Shown: piece after piece, positions 1-8,838 of the stretch | Numbering within the stretch: position 1 is the first letter of the stretch | Layout of the letters: each line of letters starts with the position of its first letter | From: an uncultured Clostridium sp. | GTDB taxonomy: Bacteria; Bacillota; Clostridia; TANB77; CAG-508 | Assembly: GCA_900554565.1 (NCBI GenBank) | Contig: USHX01000002.1 | Span: forward strand, 1 to 64,000 | Direction of reading: 5' to 3' | Length of the DNA: 64,000 bases | Made by a program: the position numbers and the translations under genes | The notes under the pieces: generated by a model | The model's database searches: none | The model's input: the letters and a program-made list of their open reading frames with translations, nothing else | Told to the model about the DNA's origin: nothing

Positions 1-48
1 AGCCTGTCACGCTAGAGGTCGACGGTTCGAGCCCGTTCCAGGTCGCCA
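1..48 (+). tRNA. tRNA-Asp (anticodon GUC), 5' end outside window
   Basis: Only the 3' part is present. It starts in the anticodon arm, whose loop CTGTCAC gives anticodon GTC. A 5-bp T stem closes the loop TTCGAGC, and the encoded CCA is at 46-48. It lies 24 bp upstream of tRNA-Phe, so the two probably belong to one tRNA cluster extending to the left of the window. Confidence 0.85.
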
Positions 49-72
49 TTTTTTTATTTATAAGAGATTAAT

Positions 73-148
73 GGCTTCATAGCTCAGTTGGTAGAGCAGG
101 GGACTGAAAATCCCCGTGTCAGTGGTTCGATTCCACTTGAAGCCACCA
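73..148 (+). tRNA. tRNA-Phe (anticodon GAA)
   Basis: A complete cloverleaf: acceptor GGCTTCA pairs with TGAAGCC, the D arm carries AGCTCAGTTGGTAGAGC, the anticodon loop CTGAAAA gives GAA, the T loop is TTCGATT, and CCA is encoded at 146-148. It is followed closely by a hairpin terminator. Confidence 0.96.
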
Positions 149-159
149 AACAGCAATCG

Positions 160-194
160 AAAGTAGTTAACTAATCGTTGACTACTTTTTTTGG
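160..194 (+). terminator. Rho-independent terminator of the tRNA cluster
   Basis: The arms AAAGTAGTTAAC and GTTGACTACTTT flank a short loop and are followed by a T run. The hairpin sits 11 bp after the CCA of tRNA-Phe, as expected for the end of a tRNA transcript. Confidence 0.8.
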
Positions 195-292
195 CGCTAA
201 ATACTAAAAGAAAATATATGTATAGGCAAAAGGTAGTATGTAATAGAAATTGACACAAAAAATATGCAGAAAAAAAGAACTAAGCATTAAAC

Positions 293-2029
293 TTAATTCT
301 TTTTATTATCATCAATATTAACTTTCATATTATCGCCATAACGTTTAACCTTTTGAGTAGTAGTTTTTTCAAACTCCTTATCGCGAACAACAAAACTTTT
401 AATATGCTTATAGTTAGGAAGTTTTTTATTAACGCCAGCAACAGCATCAGAAACAATTTTCCAAACTTCTTCTTTAGTAGGAACACTACCTTTTAAATAT
501 TCAGTAATAGCACTAATATTAGGGTAAATTTGAGCATTTATATAAGTTTCATCATCATTTTCCTTTTTAATTCCAGTAACTAAAGATTCTGAAATCAAAG
601 GATTATCATTTAAGTAATATTCAACTTCTTCTGGATAAATATTTTTTCCGTTTTTAGTAACAATAACACTTTTACACCTACCCGTAATGTACAAATAGCC
701 ATTTTCATCAATTTTCCCTAAATCTCCGGTATGGAACCAACCATCTATAATAGTTTGATTAGTTTTTTCTTCATCTTCATAATAGCCTAGCATAACATTA
801 GGGCCTTTTACTATAATTTCTCCAACACCTTCGGCATTTGGACTATCAATTTTATATTTTACATTAGGAATAGGTAAACCAGCACTATCATCTTTTTGGA
901 AGAAGTCTGTGTTTCCAGCAACTAGGGGAGCACATTCTGTTAGTCCATATCCTTGTAATGTTTTTAAATTTAAATCTCTAAAATCAGATATTATATTTGG
1001 ATTAGCAGCAGCAGCACCAACTATAAATAAACGTAATCTACCACCTAATGTATTTCTTACTTTTGTTTTTACTATTTTCTTTAATAAAAATGGTAAGTCA
1101 GAATAAGGATTTTCATTGCTTTGTTTTTTATATTTATCTGGTAAAGATTTATTCATGTTTTTTACAATGTTTTTATGTAAGTTTTCTAATAATAATGGTA
1201 CACACAATATCACAGAAGGGTGAAATTCTTGCATGTTTTTTGCAATATATCTTAATCCTTCACAATGAGCAATACACGCACCACTGTATATAGGTAATAA
1301 AAATCCAAGTGAGCATTCATAAGTGTGGTGTAAAGGTAAAATAGATAAGAATACATCACTTCTTTTGACTTTTACAATTCCATATGTTGATAAAATGTTA
1401 GAGCAAATGTTTCTTTGAGATAAGCATACACCTTTTGCACTACCTGTAGTTCCAGATGTGAATAATAATATTTTTAGTTCATCTGGATTAAATTCAATTT
1501 TATCAAAATCTGTAAAGCCATCTGTATAAGCTTTTTTTCCTTCTTCAAGCATTTTTGAAAATTCATTTTCAAATGTTATAAGTAAAGTTTCTTTATTTTT
1601 TAAATTATTAGAAGTTTCTTTAACTAATTTTAAGTTTTTATTATCACCTAAAATACAAACGCTTTTTGATACATTCATAAAATTGATAACATCTTCATTA
1701 TGCAATTCTTTATCAATTGGGACTACAATTCCAACAATTGAAGCTGCTAAGTAGGAAACAGACCATTCATAGCTATTTTTTCCTATTACAGCAATTCTTT
1801 TATTTGAAAAGCCTTTTTTTAGTAGACTTGTCCCTAAATAAATTATGTCATTTTTAAATTGTTCATATGTTATTGTTACAATTTTTCCTTCTTTATCTTT
1901 TAATTTGAAAGCAGCTCTGCTACGATAAATATCACCTGAACGATATATCATATCTTTAAAGTTAGTTACTTCTTCAGTTTTGTGGTACTTTTTTGCTAAT
2001 TGTTCTGCTACATTAAGTTTCTCTTTCAT
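293..2029 (-). CDS. AMP-forming long-chain acyl-CoA synthetase-like protein
   Basis: A 578-residue member of the ANL (AMP-binding) superfamily, which activates a carboxylic acid, probably a fatty acid, to the acyl-adenylate and then the CoA thioester. The P-loop-like motif LLFTSGTTGSAKG is near residue 190, the A5-like motif GYGLTECAPL near 360, and the A7/A8 motifs YYEDEEKT..GWFHTGDLG and ITGRCK near 420-455. There is no signal peptide. The start is preceded by TAGGAGGAAC. It lies 15 bp downstream of a membrane-anchored protein gene on the same strand, so the two are probably one transcript. The exact acyl substrate cannot be read from the sequence. Confidence 0.88.
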   Translation of the reverse strand: MKEKLNVAEQLAKKYHKTEEVTNFKDMIYRSGDIYRSRAAFKLKDKEGKIVTITYEQFKNDIIYLGTSLLKKGFSNKRIAVIGKNSYEWSVSYLAASIVGIVVPIDKELHNEDVINFMNVSKSVCILGDNKNLKLVKETSNNLKNKETLLITFENEFSKMLEEGKKAYTDGFTDFDKIEFNPDELKILLFTSGTTGSAKGVCLSQRNICSNILSTYGIVKVKRSDVFLSILPLHHTYECSLGFLLPIYSGACIAHCEGLRYIAKNMQEFHPSVILCVPLLLENLHKNIVKNMNKSLPDKYKKQSNENPYSDLPFLLKKIVKTKVRNTLGGRLRLFIVGAAAANPNIISDFRDLNLKTLQGYGLTECAPLVAGNTDFFQKDDSAGLPIPNVKYKIDSPNAEGVGEIIVKGPNVMLGYYEDEEKTNQTIIDGWFHTGDLGKIDENGYLYITGRCKSVIVTKNGKNIYPEEVEYYLNDNPLISESLVTGIKKENDDETYINAQIYPNISAITEYLKGSVPTKEEVWKIVSDAVAGVNKKLPNYKHIKSFVVRDKEFEKTTTQKVKRYGDNMKVNIDDNKKN

Positions 2030-2044
2030 TTTGTTCCTCCTAAA

Positions 2045-2842
2045 TTATTGGTATCTATAAAAAATATAGTTGCAATCTTTTTTTAAAGTTATGCTTCCAT
2101 CATATATAGATTTGTTTTCTGATTCTAATGGTATGTCTAAAAATACTGTACATTTAAATTTTTGGTTTAAATTATTAGTTATAAATATATCAAAAGAAAT
2201 GCTACATGATATAGAATTTGATAATATATTGCATTTTTTTAATAATGAACCATCATATGTGATTGGGCTTGAAGTATCTGTTATTGTATAATCTGTTTTT
2301 ATGTTGCTATTTACATAGCTGAGAACGATTGGATTTGCTAAGTTATTATACAATGTTGGTGTACTTAAATCTGCATTATCATCTGATGTGATGTTAAAAT
2401 TTAGTTTGTCATGAATTTCGTTATCATTATTAATATCACTTTTGGCAAAATTGTTTATGTTTTTATAATATAGTTTTGGTTCTCCAACACTTGGTGTTTT
2501 TGTGAAATTTATATTGTCAATATAAACTTCTTTAAATGTGTTTTCTAAAGTTTTTTCATCTTGAGAACCACTTATGAACAATGCCATGTCAGTATATTGA
2601 TATAAATTTTCAATTGTATAGTTTGAAGCTGCTGCATTTTTGCCTTTTGCATCACAGCTACTAAAAAATGTAATTTTATCAACTTTAAATACTGTGTTTT
2701 GATTTTTGTTTGCAAATGATAAAATATCACTTTCAAAATTTCTTTTTAACACATATTTATAAAATAATAAATATGTAAGGAAAAAAACAATTATAAACAA
2801 TACAATTGTTATAATAGTTAATATTATTTTTTTCTTATTCAT
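2045..2842 (-). CDS. Membrane-anchored extracytoplasmic protein of unknown function
   Basis: A 265-residue protein with one strongly hydrophobic N-terminal segment (about residues 5-27), then a polar domain rich in Asn, Asp, Ser and Thr that is likely outside the membrane. The start ATG at 2842 has AAAGGAGG eight bases upstream; an ATG seven codons further upstream has no such site. I do not recognise a domain. It is the first gene of a two-gene minus-strand transcript with the acyl-CoA synthetase, so a role at the envelope is possible but unproven. Confidence 0.65.
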   Translation of the reverse strand: MNKKKIILTIITIVLFIIVFFLTYLLFYKYVLKRNFESDILSFANKNQNTVFKVDKITFFSSCDAKGKNAAASNYTIENLYQYTDMALFISGSQDEKTLENTFKEVYIDNINFTKTPSVGEPKLYYKNINNFAKSDINNDNEIHDKLNFNITSDDNADLSTPTLYNNLANPIVLSYVNSNIKTDYTITDTSSPITYDGSLLKKCNILSNSISCSISFDIFITNNLNQKFKCTVFLDIPLESENKSIYDGSITLKKDCNYIFYRYQ

Positions 2843-2867
2843 GTTTCCTCCTTTGTAAGACACTTAT

Positions 2868-2896
2868 ATAATAGTATAATTTTGAAAAAAAATCAA
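2868..2896 (-). promoter_or_regulatory. Sigma-A type promoter for the acyl-CoA synthetase operon
   Basis: On the minus strand TTGATT (2896-2891) is followed after 17 bp by TATTAT (2873-2868). It lies 26 bp before the start codon at 2842 and is divergent from the promoter at 2922. Confidence 0.6.
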
Positions 2897-2921
2897 CTAA
2901 AAATTTCTAGCAAATATTAAA

Positions 2922-2950
2922 TTGACAAAAAATCGCGAAAAAGGTAGAAT
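2922..2950 (+). promoter_or_regulatory. Sigma-A type promoter for the glucosaminidase gene
   Basis: TTGACA at 2922-2927, 17-bp spacer, TAGAAT at 2945-2950. The TTG of the -35 box happens to be in frame with the downstream gene, but it is a promoter element and not a start codon. The predicted transcript start (about 2957) leaves a very short leader before the ATG at 2967. Confidence 0.75.
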
Positions 2951-2966
2951 ATATCTAGGTGATTAT

Positions 2967-4190
2967 ATGAGAGCGAAAGATAAAACAAGTAAAAAGGTGA
3001 AATTTACAATAAAAAATCTTATTCTTTTTTTAGGTCTTATTCTTATTATATTGTATAGCATTATATTTTATAACTATTTTTTTACAAGTAATGAAGTATT
3101 AGCTAAAGAAACATCAGCTGAAACTACTGCTGCACCAGATGTTATTATTAGTACAGCAGAAAAAGTGGATTTAGATGATATTATAGAAAATAATACAAAA
3201 AATATGCAAAAAGAAGAATATATAAAAGAAGAGACTACTCTTGAATATATAACTAAATATCAACAAAATACGAATTTGGCAAAAGGTAAAATTCAAGTTG
3301 TACAAGAAGGAAGAGAAGGAATTCAAGAAATAACAAAAAAGAGAATATATGAAAATGGAGAGTTAAAAGAAGAAAAACAAGTTAGCTCAAAAGTTACAAA
3401 AGCAGCAGTAAACAAGATTGTAGAAATAGGTGCTGGAAGTAAAAGCAGTAATTACAAAATACAAAAAGGCGATACTGTTTATATAACATCAGATAGAGCT
3501 AATATAATGCTTGAACCTGATGAAAATTCAGAGAAAATAACAACACTTTCTAAACAAACTAATTTAAAAGTTTTAGAAGTGAAAAATGATTGGTACAAAA
3601 TTAATACACAAGGTACGACAGGCTATGTAAAAATAGAAAATACAGGATATGATGAAAAAGAAGAACCACAAGAAAATAAAACAACTAATAGTGTGACTAA
3701 ATTAGACTTTAATATGGCTTTAAATAAGCCTAGTGGACTTACTTTGGAACAATTTAAAAAAGTATTAAAAGACTCTAAGGACACAAATAAAATATTTGAA
3801 AAAAATGCGGAATATTTTTATTACATAGAAAAGCAATATAATATAAATGGTATATTTGTTGCCTCAGTAGGTATACATGAAAGTGCTTGGGGAACTTCTA
3901 AAATAGCACTTGCAAAACATAATTTATTTGGATATGGAGCATATGATTCTAATCCATACAATGGGGCATATCAATTTACAGATTATTCAGAAGCAATAGA
4001 CTTAATTGCAAGGGTGTTTGTAAAATACTACATAAATCCAAAAGGAACATCAATTTATGGTGGGGAAAAAGCAGCTGGAACATATTATGTAAGTCCTACT
4101 CTAAGTGGAGTAAACACTAAATATGCAACAGATAAAAATTGGGCAAATGGAGTATATTCACATATGAAATATTTATATAATAAATTGTAA
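2967..4190 (+). CDS. Membrane-anchored G5/SH3/glucosaminidase cell-wall hydrolase
   Basis: A 407-residue protein predicted to cleave the N-acetylglucosamine linkage of peptidoglycan. Order of parts: short basic N-terminus, one membrane segment (about residues 15-35), a G5-like domain (about 80-150), a bacterial SH3 domain (about 160-220, ending in DWYKINTQGTTGYVK), and a C-terminal glucosaminidase domain (about 265-385). The catalytic-type motif GIHESAWGTSKIA holds the expected Glu and is followed by HNLFGYGAYDSNPYNGA. The ATG at 2967 has AGGTGAT just upstream; an apparent upstream TTG start is the -35 box. G5 and SH3 modules suggest binding to cell-wall glycan or peptide. Probably acts in wall turnover or spore germination. 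Confidence 0.85.
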   Translation: MRAKDKTSKKVKFTIKNLILFLGLILIILYSIIFYNYFFTSNEVLAKETSAETTAAPDVIISTAEKVDLDDIIENNTKNMQKEEYIKEETTLEYITKYQQNTNLAKGKIQVVQEGREGIQEITKKRIYENGELKEEKQVSSKVTKAAVNKIVEIGAGSKSSNYKIQKGDTVYITSDRANIMLEPDENSEKITTLSKQTNLKVLEVKNDWYKINTQGTTGYVKIENTGYDEKEEPQENKTTNSVTKLDFNMALNKPSGLTLEQFKKVLKDSKDTNKIFEKNAEYFYYIEKQYNINGIFVASVGIHESAWGTSKIALAKHNLFGYGAYDSNPYNGAYQFTDYSEAIDLIARVFVKYYINPKGTSIYGGEKAAGTYYVSPTLSGVNTKYATDKNWANGVYSHMKYLYNKL

Positions 4191-4219
4191 AAAATTCTTG
4201 CTATTTTTTACAATTTATT
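4179..4219 (+). terminator. Hairpin terminator after the glucosaminidase gene
   Basis: Perfect 16-bp inverted repeat AATAAATTGTAAAAAA / TTTTTTACAATTTATT around a 9-nt loop. It includes the stop codon of the glucosaminidase gene, and the 3' arm supplies the T run. Confidence 0.7.
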
Positions 4220-4292
4220 GTATGATATAAAAGTATAATAAATATAAGAAAAAATTGCCAAAATTAACATGATAGAAAGGGGCATAAACATA

Positions 4293-4700
4293 ATGAAAAA
4301 AGTATTTTTAATTGTTACAATATTAGTAATAACAATGGGAACATTTTTATGCACAACTAAAGTATATGGAGCGGAAAAAGCAATAGATGATAGCACTGAA
4401 AGTAGAATAATAGAATTAAAAGAAAATGCAACAAATTCATTAGAAGATTATAAAGAAAAATATGGTTCAGATGCATATGGACTAGTAGCATATATTTTAA
4501 ATTTAGTAAGAATATACAGTATACCATTATGTTTCTTGGGAATTGCTATAGGAGCGATACATCAATATGTAATTGGTATAAGAAAATTAGATACTTTGGA
4601 AAAAGGTATGGCTTTAATAGTAAGCTTTGTAACAATATTAATCATATGCCAAATCTTACCACTAGCATTTGCAGTGTTCGTAAAATTTGGAAGGGGGTAA
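4293..4700 (+). CDS. Small secreted/membrane protein resembling VirB2/TrbC-like pilins
   Basis: A 135-residue protein with an N-terminal signal-like hydrophobic stretch (about residues 3-25, ending near VYGA), a short charged region, and two further hydrophobic segments (about 65-90 and 100-125). This layout resembles VirB2/TrbC-type small membrane proteins, but I see no diagnostic motif, so the resemblance is structural only. The start at 4293 was chosen for GAAAGGGG upstream; an in-frame ATG at 4269 lacks a site. It ends 3 bp before the CpaE/MinD-like gene and is probably cotranscribed and functionally linked to it. Confidence 0.6.
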   Translation: MKKVFLIVTILVITMGTFLCTTKVYGAEKAIDDSTESRIIELKENATNSLEDYKEKYGSDAYGLVAYILNLVRIYSIPLCFLGIAIGAIHQYVIGIRKLDTLEKGMALIVSFVTILIICQILPLAFAVFVKFGRG

Positions 4701-4703
4701 CAA

Positions 4704-6896
4704 ATGAAAGTTTTATTTGCTGTAAGTAATGAGGGGATATCAGAATCAATTATAAAAAAATATCAAAAAGAATATAAACAAATAATTTCTTATAAAAACG
4801 TATATTACTTTAATGCAATATTAAAAGAATTACAAAAAGATAAAACTTATGATAGAATCGTCATAAGCGAGGATTTAGAAGCATTTACACATACACAATA
4901 TGATCAAATAGATAAATTTATATTTGAAAAATTGGATGGAATAAGCGATGAAGCATCAAATTCAAAAGGAAATGACATTCCAATTATTTTAATATGTTCA
5001 GACAGAAGAACAAAATCTGAAGAAATGTTAGTAAAATTATTTGGAATAGGTGTATATAATGCAATAATAGGAACAGACAGAAGTGTAGATGAAGTATGTA
5101 GACTATTAAATAGGCCACGTTCTAAAAAAGAAGCAAAACAATACTATAAAATTGATTCAGAAGATGTTAATTATCAAAGTGAAAATGAAAATGATGTAAG
5201 TGAAATGGAAATTCAAAACATACTTGCACATTACAAAAGACTTGGAAAAAATGAAGATAGATATATAGATAGCTTTAACAATATAGCTGCACAATATAAT
5301 GACACACAATTAAGAATAATAAGCAAATTCTTGCCACTAAATGTAAGAGCAGTGTTGGAAGAAAAATCACCTAAATATCAACAAATAATGTCATTTAACA
5401 ATAAGGTGTCAGACAAAATAAGAAAACCAACAAAAGAGGTATCTGATGGACCAAGTGAAACATTGTTAAAACCAAAAACAATAGAAAGAGTAATGTCAGA
5501 ACCAGTGGTAATTCCATCAGCAGTTAATTTGAATAGTGGTAAAAAACTAGCAAGAACGAAAGCGCCAGAAGTAAAAGTGCCAGTAATAGAAGAACCAGAA
5601 GAAGATGTAATTGAAGAAACTATTCAAGAACCAGTAAAGAAGAGAAGAGGAAGACCAAGAAAAAATCCACTTCCACCAGAAGGTACAGAACCAGTAAAGA
5701 AAAAAAGAGGAAGACCAAGAAAAAATCCACTTCCAGAAGAAGTGAAAGAAGAAGTTGAAGAGATTGCACCAATGATGCCTATGGCAGAAGAACCTGAGGA
5801 AGTTGAAGACACAACACCAATATTACCAGGATTTGATGAACCAGAAGAAATAGTAGAACCAGTAAGAACACTAGAACCAATGGTAAGACCAGTATCAAGA
5901 CCAGAGACTTCAAATTATCAAGAATATGCACCTGTAATGCCAATGGAAGAAGAAAAACAAGAAGGAGTAACAAACTATGGAAATAGTATTCTTTCAAGGC
6001 CACAACAAATAATAGAACCTGAAACAGAAAAAATAGACTTATCATATTTATTAACGCCAGATAAGAAAATAGCAACATTTGTTGGAACAAGCAAAAATGG
6101 AACATCATTTTTAGTAAATAATTTAGCTCAAGTGCTATCATCTGCTGGAGTAAATACAGCAATACTAGATACAACACAAAATAGAAATTCTTATTACATA
6201 TACACTAAAAATGAAGAAGAACTAAGAAGTGTTGCAACACATAGTATAGATAGTTTAGCAAATGGAGTAGCTGCTGGAATTAAAGTAAACAAAAACTTAA
6301 CAGTATATACATCGTTACCAGATGAAGGACAAGCAATTGTAAATTCAGATAAAATACTAGAAACACTACTAAAAAATCATTCACTAATATTAATAGATAC
6401 AGACTTCAAAACACCACTAGGATATTTTGAAAAATCACAAGAAACTTATTTAGTTCAAACTTTAGACATATTAACAATTCAACCATTAACAGCATTCTTA
6501 AGAGAACTAAAATCAAAAAATATATTAGATGAAAAGAAATTAAGAGTAATAATAAATAAGGCTGTAAAAATTAGAGGAATAACAGAAAAAACAATAATAG
6601 GTGGAATGGCATATTATAATGACCCAGCAATGTCATTTATGACAGAATTATTTGATAGAACTTTAATGAGATATGTTTCAATACCATTTGAAGAAGAGAC
6701 ATATGTAAGATATTTGCAAGGAATAATTGAATGTGACATATCAGTAAAAGGATATTCAAAATTATTCATGCAAACATTAAAAGAACTATCAAACATGGTA
6801 TATCCATTAACAAATGCATATAGACCACAAGCAGGAGCTGGAGGGTTTAGTACAAATATGAATAATACTTTAAACCAAATGAGAAATAATTATTAA
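4704..6896 (+). CDS. CpaE/MinD-like protein with receiver-like N-terminus and two AT-hook-like repeats
   Basis: A 730-residue multi-part protein. The first ~130 residues look like a response-regulator-type alpha/beta domain (IILICSDRRTKSEEMLVKLFGIG). Residues ~250-430 are low-complexity, Pro/Glu-rich, and carry two copies of RGRPRKNPLP (near 314 and 334), an AT-hook-like core. The C-terminal ~275 residues look like a MinD/CpaE P-loop fold (KIATFVGTSKNGTSFLVNNLAQ), but the Walker A has no lysine in the usual place, so ATP hydrolysis is doubtful. CpaE-type proteins localise pilus or secretion machinery. The upstream pilin-like gene is 3 bp away and the downstream GAF/GGDEF-like gene 29 bp away. 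Confidence 0.7.
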   Translation: MKVLFAVSNEGISESIIKKYQKEYKQIISYKNVYYFNAILKELQKDKTYDRIVISEDLEAFTHTQYDQIDKFIFEKLDGISDEASNSKGNDIPIILICSDRRTKSEEMLVKLFGIGVYNAIIGTDRSVDEVCRLLNRPRSKKEAKQYYKIDSEDVNYQSENENDVSEMEIQNILAHYKRLGKNEDRYIDSFNNIAAQYNDTQLRIISKFLPLNVRAVLEEKSPKYQQIMSFNNKVSDKIRKPTKEVSDGPSETLLKPKTIERVMSEPVVIPSAVNLNSGKKLARTKAPEVKVPVIEEPEEDVIEETIQEPVKKRRGRPRKNPLPPEGTEPVKKKRGRPRKNPLPEEVKEEVEEIAPMMPMAEEPEEVEDTTPILPGFDEPEEIVEPVRTLEPMVRPVSRPETSNYQEYAPVMPMEEEKQEGVTNYGNSILSRPQQIIEPETEKIDLSYLLTPDKKIATFVGTSKNGTSFLVNNLAQVLSSAGVNTAILDTTQNRNSYYIYTKNEEELRSVATHSIDSLANGVAAGIKVNKNLTVYTSLPDEGQAIVNSDKILETLLKNHSLILIDTDFKTPLGYFEKSQETYLVQTLDILTIQPLTAFLRELKSKNILDEKKLRVIINKAVKIRGITEKTIIGGMAYYNDPAMSFMTELFDRTLMRYVSIPFEEETYVRYLQGIIECDISVKGYSKLFMQTLKELSNMVYPLTNAYRPQAGAGGFSTNMNNTLNQMRNNY
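5629..5742 (+). repeat. Tandem 60-bp coding repeat encoding AT-hook-like motif
   Basis: Two in-phase copies spaced exactly 60 bp (the block CCAGTAAAGA recurs at 5631 and 5691), each encoding KKxRGRPRKNPLP. The near identity of the two copies suggests a recent tandem duplication inside the linker. Confidence 0.8.
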
Positions 6897-6925
6897 AAAC
6901 TAACAAAAGGGGGAAAAACAAAAAA

Positions 6926-8062
6926 GTGATAATAGCAGTAGTTGTAATATTAGTTTTAATTGTATTAGGACTTATAATATATAATGTAACAATACACAAA
7001 AAAATACAAAAATTCAGGAACATGAATCAAAAAATCACTAATTTGTATGTTGTACAAGACTTTATGAATGCAATAGGTGAAACATCATCTGTAGAAGAAA
7101 AAATAAAGAAGATAAACGACATATTAATAGAAAGATATGAAATCAAATACTCAACAATAGTAGTATTTGATGGTGCTGAATACCAAGTGAAAGCTTCCAA
7201 TGTAGATAAAAAACATTGGGAAGCATTGAAAAGCTTGCATAAAGTAGATATGTTTAAGGACAGTATAGAATCAGCAACACCTAAATATGTAACTGTAAAT
7301 AATGAAAATGAAAGACTTCCATATCAACAAATGGAATTCGGAAGAGCAAAATCAGCAATCTTTTTCCCTCTATATATTGACAATGTATATATTGGATATT
7401 GGATACTAGAAAGTGGAACACCACATGATTTTGATAATGTAGATACAACAGTTCTAGAAGTAATAAAAGAAAATATAGTATCAGTTTTAAAAACAGTTGT
7501 ACATCAAAAAACTCTAGAATCAATTGTAAGAAAAGACCTATTTACAGGATTATATTCTGAAGAATATTTATATGGTGAAGGAAAGAAAATAATAGACCAA
7601 TATACAATATCAACAATGTGTATGTTCAAGATAACCAATATTCAAGAAATAAATAAAACATATTCAAGAGAACTAGGAAACAAAGTAATTACTAAAATTA
7701 GTGAGTATGTTAAAGATAGCTTAGCACCAGAATATGTTTTTGTAAGATATATGGGACCAAAATTTGTAATAGCATTTTCTGGAGTTGCAGCAAACAGTGT
7801 AGCTGACTTTTTGAATGAAATAAAAGAAAAAATAGAAACAATGGAAATTTCATTAACACCTGAAGAAATAGAAGAGCAAAATCTTAATGTAAAAACAACA
7901 AAGAAAAAGAATGTGAAAGAAAAAGCTGATGTTGCTATACCAAGATTAAACTTTGCAATATCTTCATATTACAAAGGAACAGGGCTAGAAGAAGTTCTAA
8001 AGAAATTAGAAGAATATTTAGACAAAGCCGATGTAAATGAAAGCAACATAACAAATATATAA
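6926..8062 (+). CDS. Membrane-anchored GAF plus degenerate GGDEF domain protein
   Basis: A 378-residue protein starting with GTG; a purine-rich AAAAGGGGG lies about 12 bp upstream. Residues 1-22 form a membrane segment, followed by a short coil, a GAF-like domain (about 45-185; FPLYIDNVYIGYWILES) and a GGDEF-fold domain (about 195-300). The latter has the typical entry RKDLFTGLYSEEYL, but the signature loop reads RYMGPKFVIAF, so the GG(D/E)EF catalytic residues are lost and diguanylate cyclase activity is unlikely. It may act as a sensor or nucleotide-binding partner. It directly follows the CpaE/MinD-like gene. Confidence 0.72.
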   Translation: MIIAVVVILVLIVLGLIIYNVTIHKKIQKFRNMNQKITNLYVVQDFMNAIGETSSVEEKIKKINDILIERYEIKYSTIVVFDGAEYQVKASNVDKKHWEALKSLHKVDMFKDSIESATPKYVTVNNENERLPYQQMEFGRAKSAIFFPLYIDNVYIGYWILESGTPHDFDNVDTTVLEVIKENIVSVLKTVVHQKTLESIVRKDLFTGLYSEEYLYGEGKKIIDQYTISTMCMFKITNIQEINKTYSRELGNKVITKISEYVKDSLAPEYVFVRYMGPKFVIAFSGVAANSVADFLNEIKEKIETMEISLTPEEIEEQNLNVKTTKKKNVKEKADVAIPRLNFAISSYYKGTGLEEVLKKLEEYLDKADVNESNITNI

Positions 8063-8084
8063 ATAAAAAAGGAGGATTATAACT

Positions 8085-8339
8085 ATGGAATTTGACAAAA
8101 CAATGCACTTTGAAGTTGAAAGAGAGGAAAACACAAAATGCAAAGATATATTAAAAGATGTATATCAAGCATTAGTAGAAAAAGGATATAATCCAATAAA
8201 CCAAATAGTAGGATATATTTTATCAGGAGATCCAACATATATAACAAGCCATAATGATGCAAGAAATAAAATAAGAATGGTTGAAAGAGATGAATTACTA
8301 GAAAAAATGGTAAAAGATTATATAGGACTAGAAAAATAA
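8085..8339 (+). CDS. ireB: IreB family regulatory phosphoprotein
   Basis: An 84-residue protein covering the whole IreB (formerly UPF0297) family, with KCKDILKDVYQALVEKGYNPINQIVGYILSGDPTYITSHNDAR in its centre (broken here only in words, residues about 18-60). In Enterococcus IreB is a substrate of the Ser/Thr kinase IreK and influences cell-wall stress response. A good AGGAGG site is upstream. The stop codon abuts the ATG of ruvX, giving the conserved Firmicute order ireB-ruvX-yrzB. Confidence 0.93.
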   Translation: MEFDKTMHFEVEREENTKCKDILKDVYQALVEKGYNPINQIVGYILSGDPTYITSHNDARNKIRMVERDELLEKMVKDYIGLEK

Positions 8340-8777
8340 ATGAGAATATTAGGAATAGATTATGGAGAAGCAAGAGTCGGAGTAGCAATAACAGATGAAC
8401 TAAACATAACAGCACAAGGGCTAGAAACAATTCAAAGAAAAGGTTCAGATAAAATTGTCTTGCGTAGGTTGGATGAAATTTTTGAAAAATATAATAATGT
8501 AGATACAATTATTGTTGGAATGCCACTAAATATGAATGGAACAATGTCAGAAAGAGCAGAAATAACACAAAAATTTGTACATAAATTAAAATGCAAATAT
8601 AACAAAATGAAAATTGATACAATTGATGAAAGGCTAACAACAGTTGAAGCACACAAAACAATGAATTTTTTAGATGTTAACAAGCATAAAAAAAGAAATA
8701 TAGTAGATACTATATCTGCAGTATATATTTTAGAAACTTATTTAAATAAATCTAAAAATGCATTGCAAAAAAATTAA
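8340..8777 (+). CDS. ruvX: Holliday junction resolvase-like / pre-16S rRNA nuclease YqgF
   Basis: A 145-residue RNase H-fold protein of the YqgF/RuvX family. The first catalytic aspartate is in LGIDYGEARVGVA (residues 4-16), followed by VGMPLNMNGTMSERA (about 60-74) and DERLTTVEA (about 100). In bacteria it is linked to 5' maturation of 16S rRNA. It begins right after the ireB stop codon, so translational coupling is likely. Confidence 0.93.
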   Translation: MRILGIDYGEARVGVAITDELNITAQGLETIQRKGSDKIVLRRLDEIFEKYNNVDTIIVGMPLNMNGTMSERAEITQKFVHKLKCKYNKMKIDTIDERLTTVEAHKTMNFLDVNKHKKRNIVDTISAVYILETYLNKSKNALQKN

Positions 8778-8838
8778 AAATACGATATTATATAACAGAC
8801 AAAAACAAAAAAGTAAAAAAATTGAAAGGAGAAATATT

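Noticed and set aside
2922..2966. Start of the glucosaminidase gene at TTG 2922
   Set aside because: This TTG is part of a consensus -35 box with a TAGAAT 17 bp downstream; the ATG at 2967 has a ribosome-binding site.
5624..6177. Minus-strand open frames inside the CpaE/MinD-like gene
   Set aside because: Low-complexity Leu/Ser-rich translations opposite a clear gene; no start signals.
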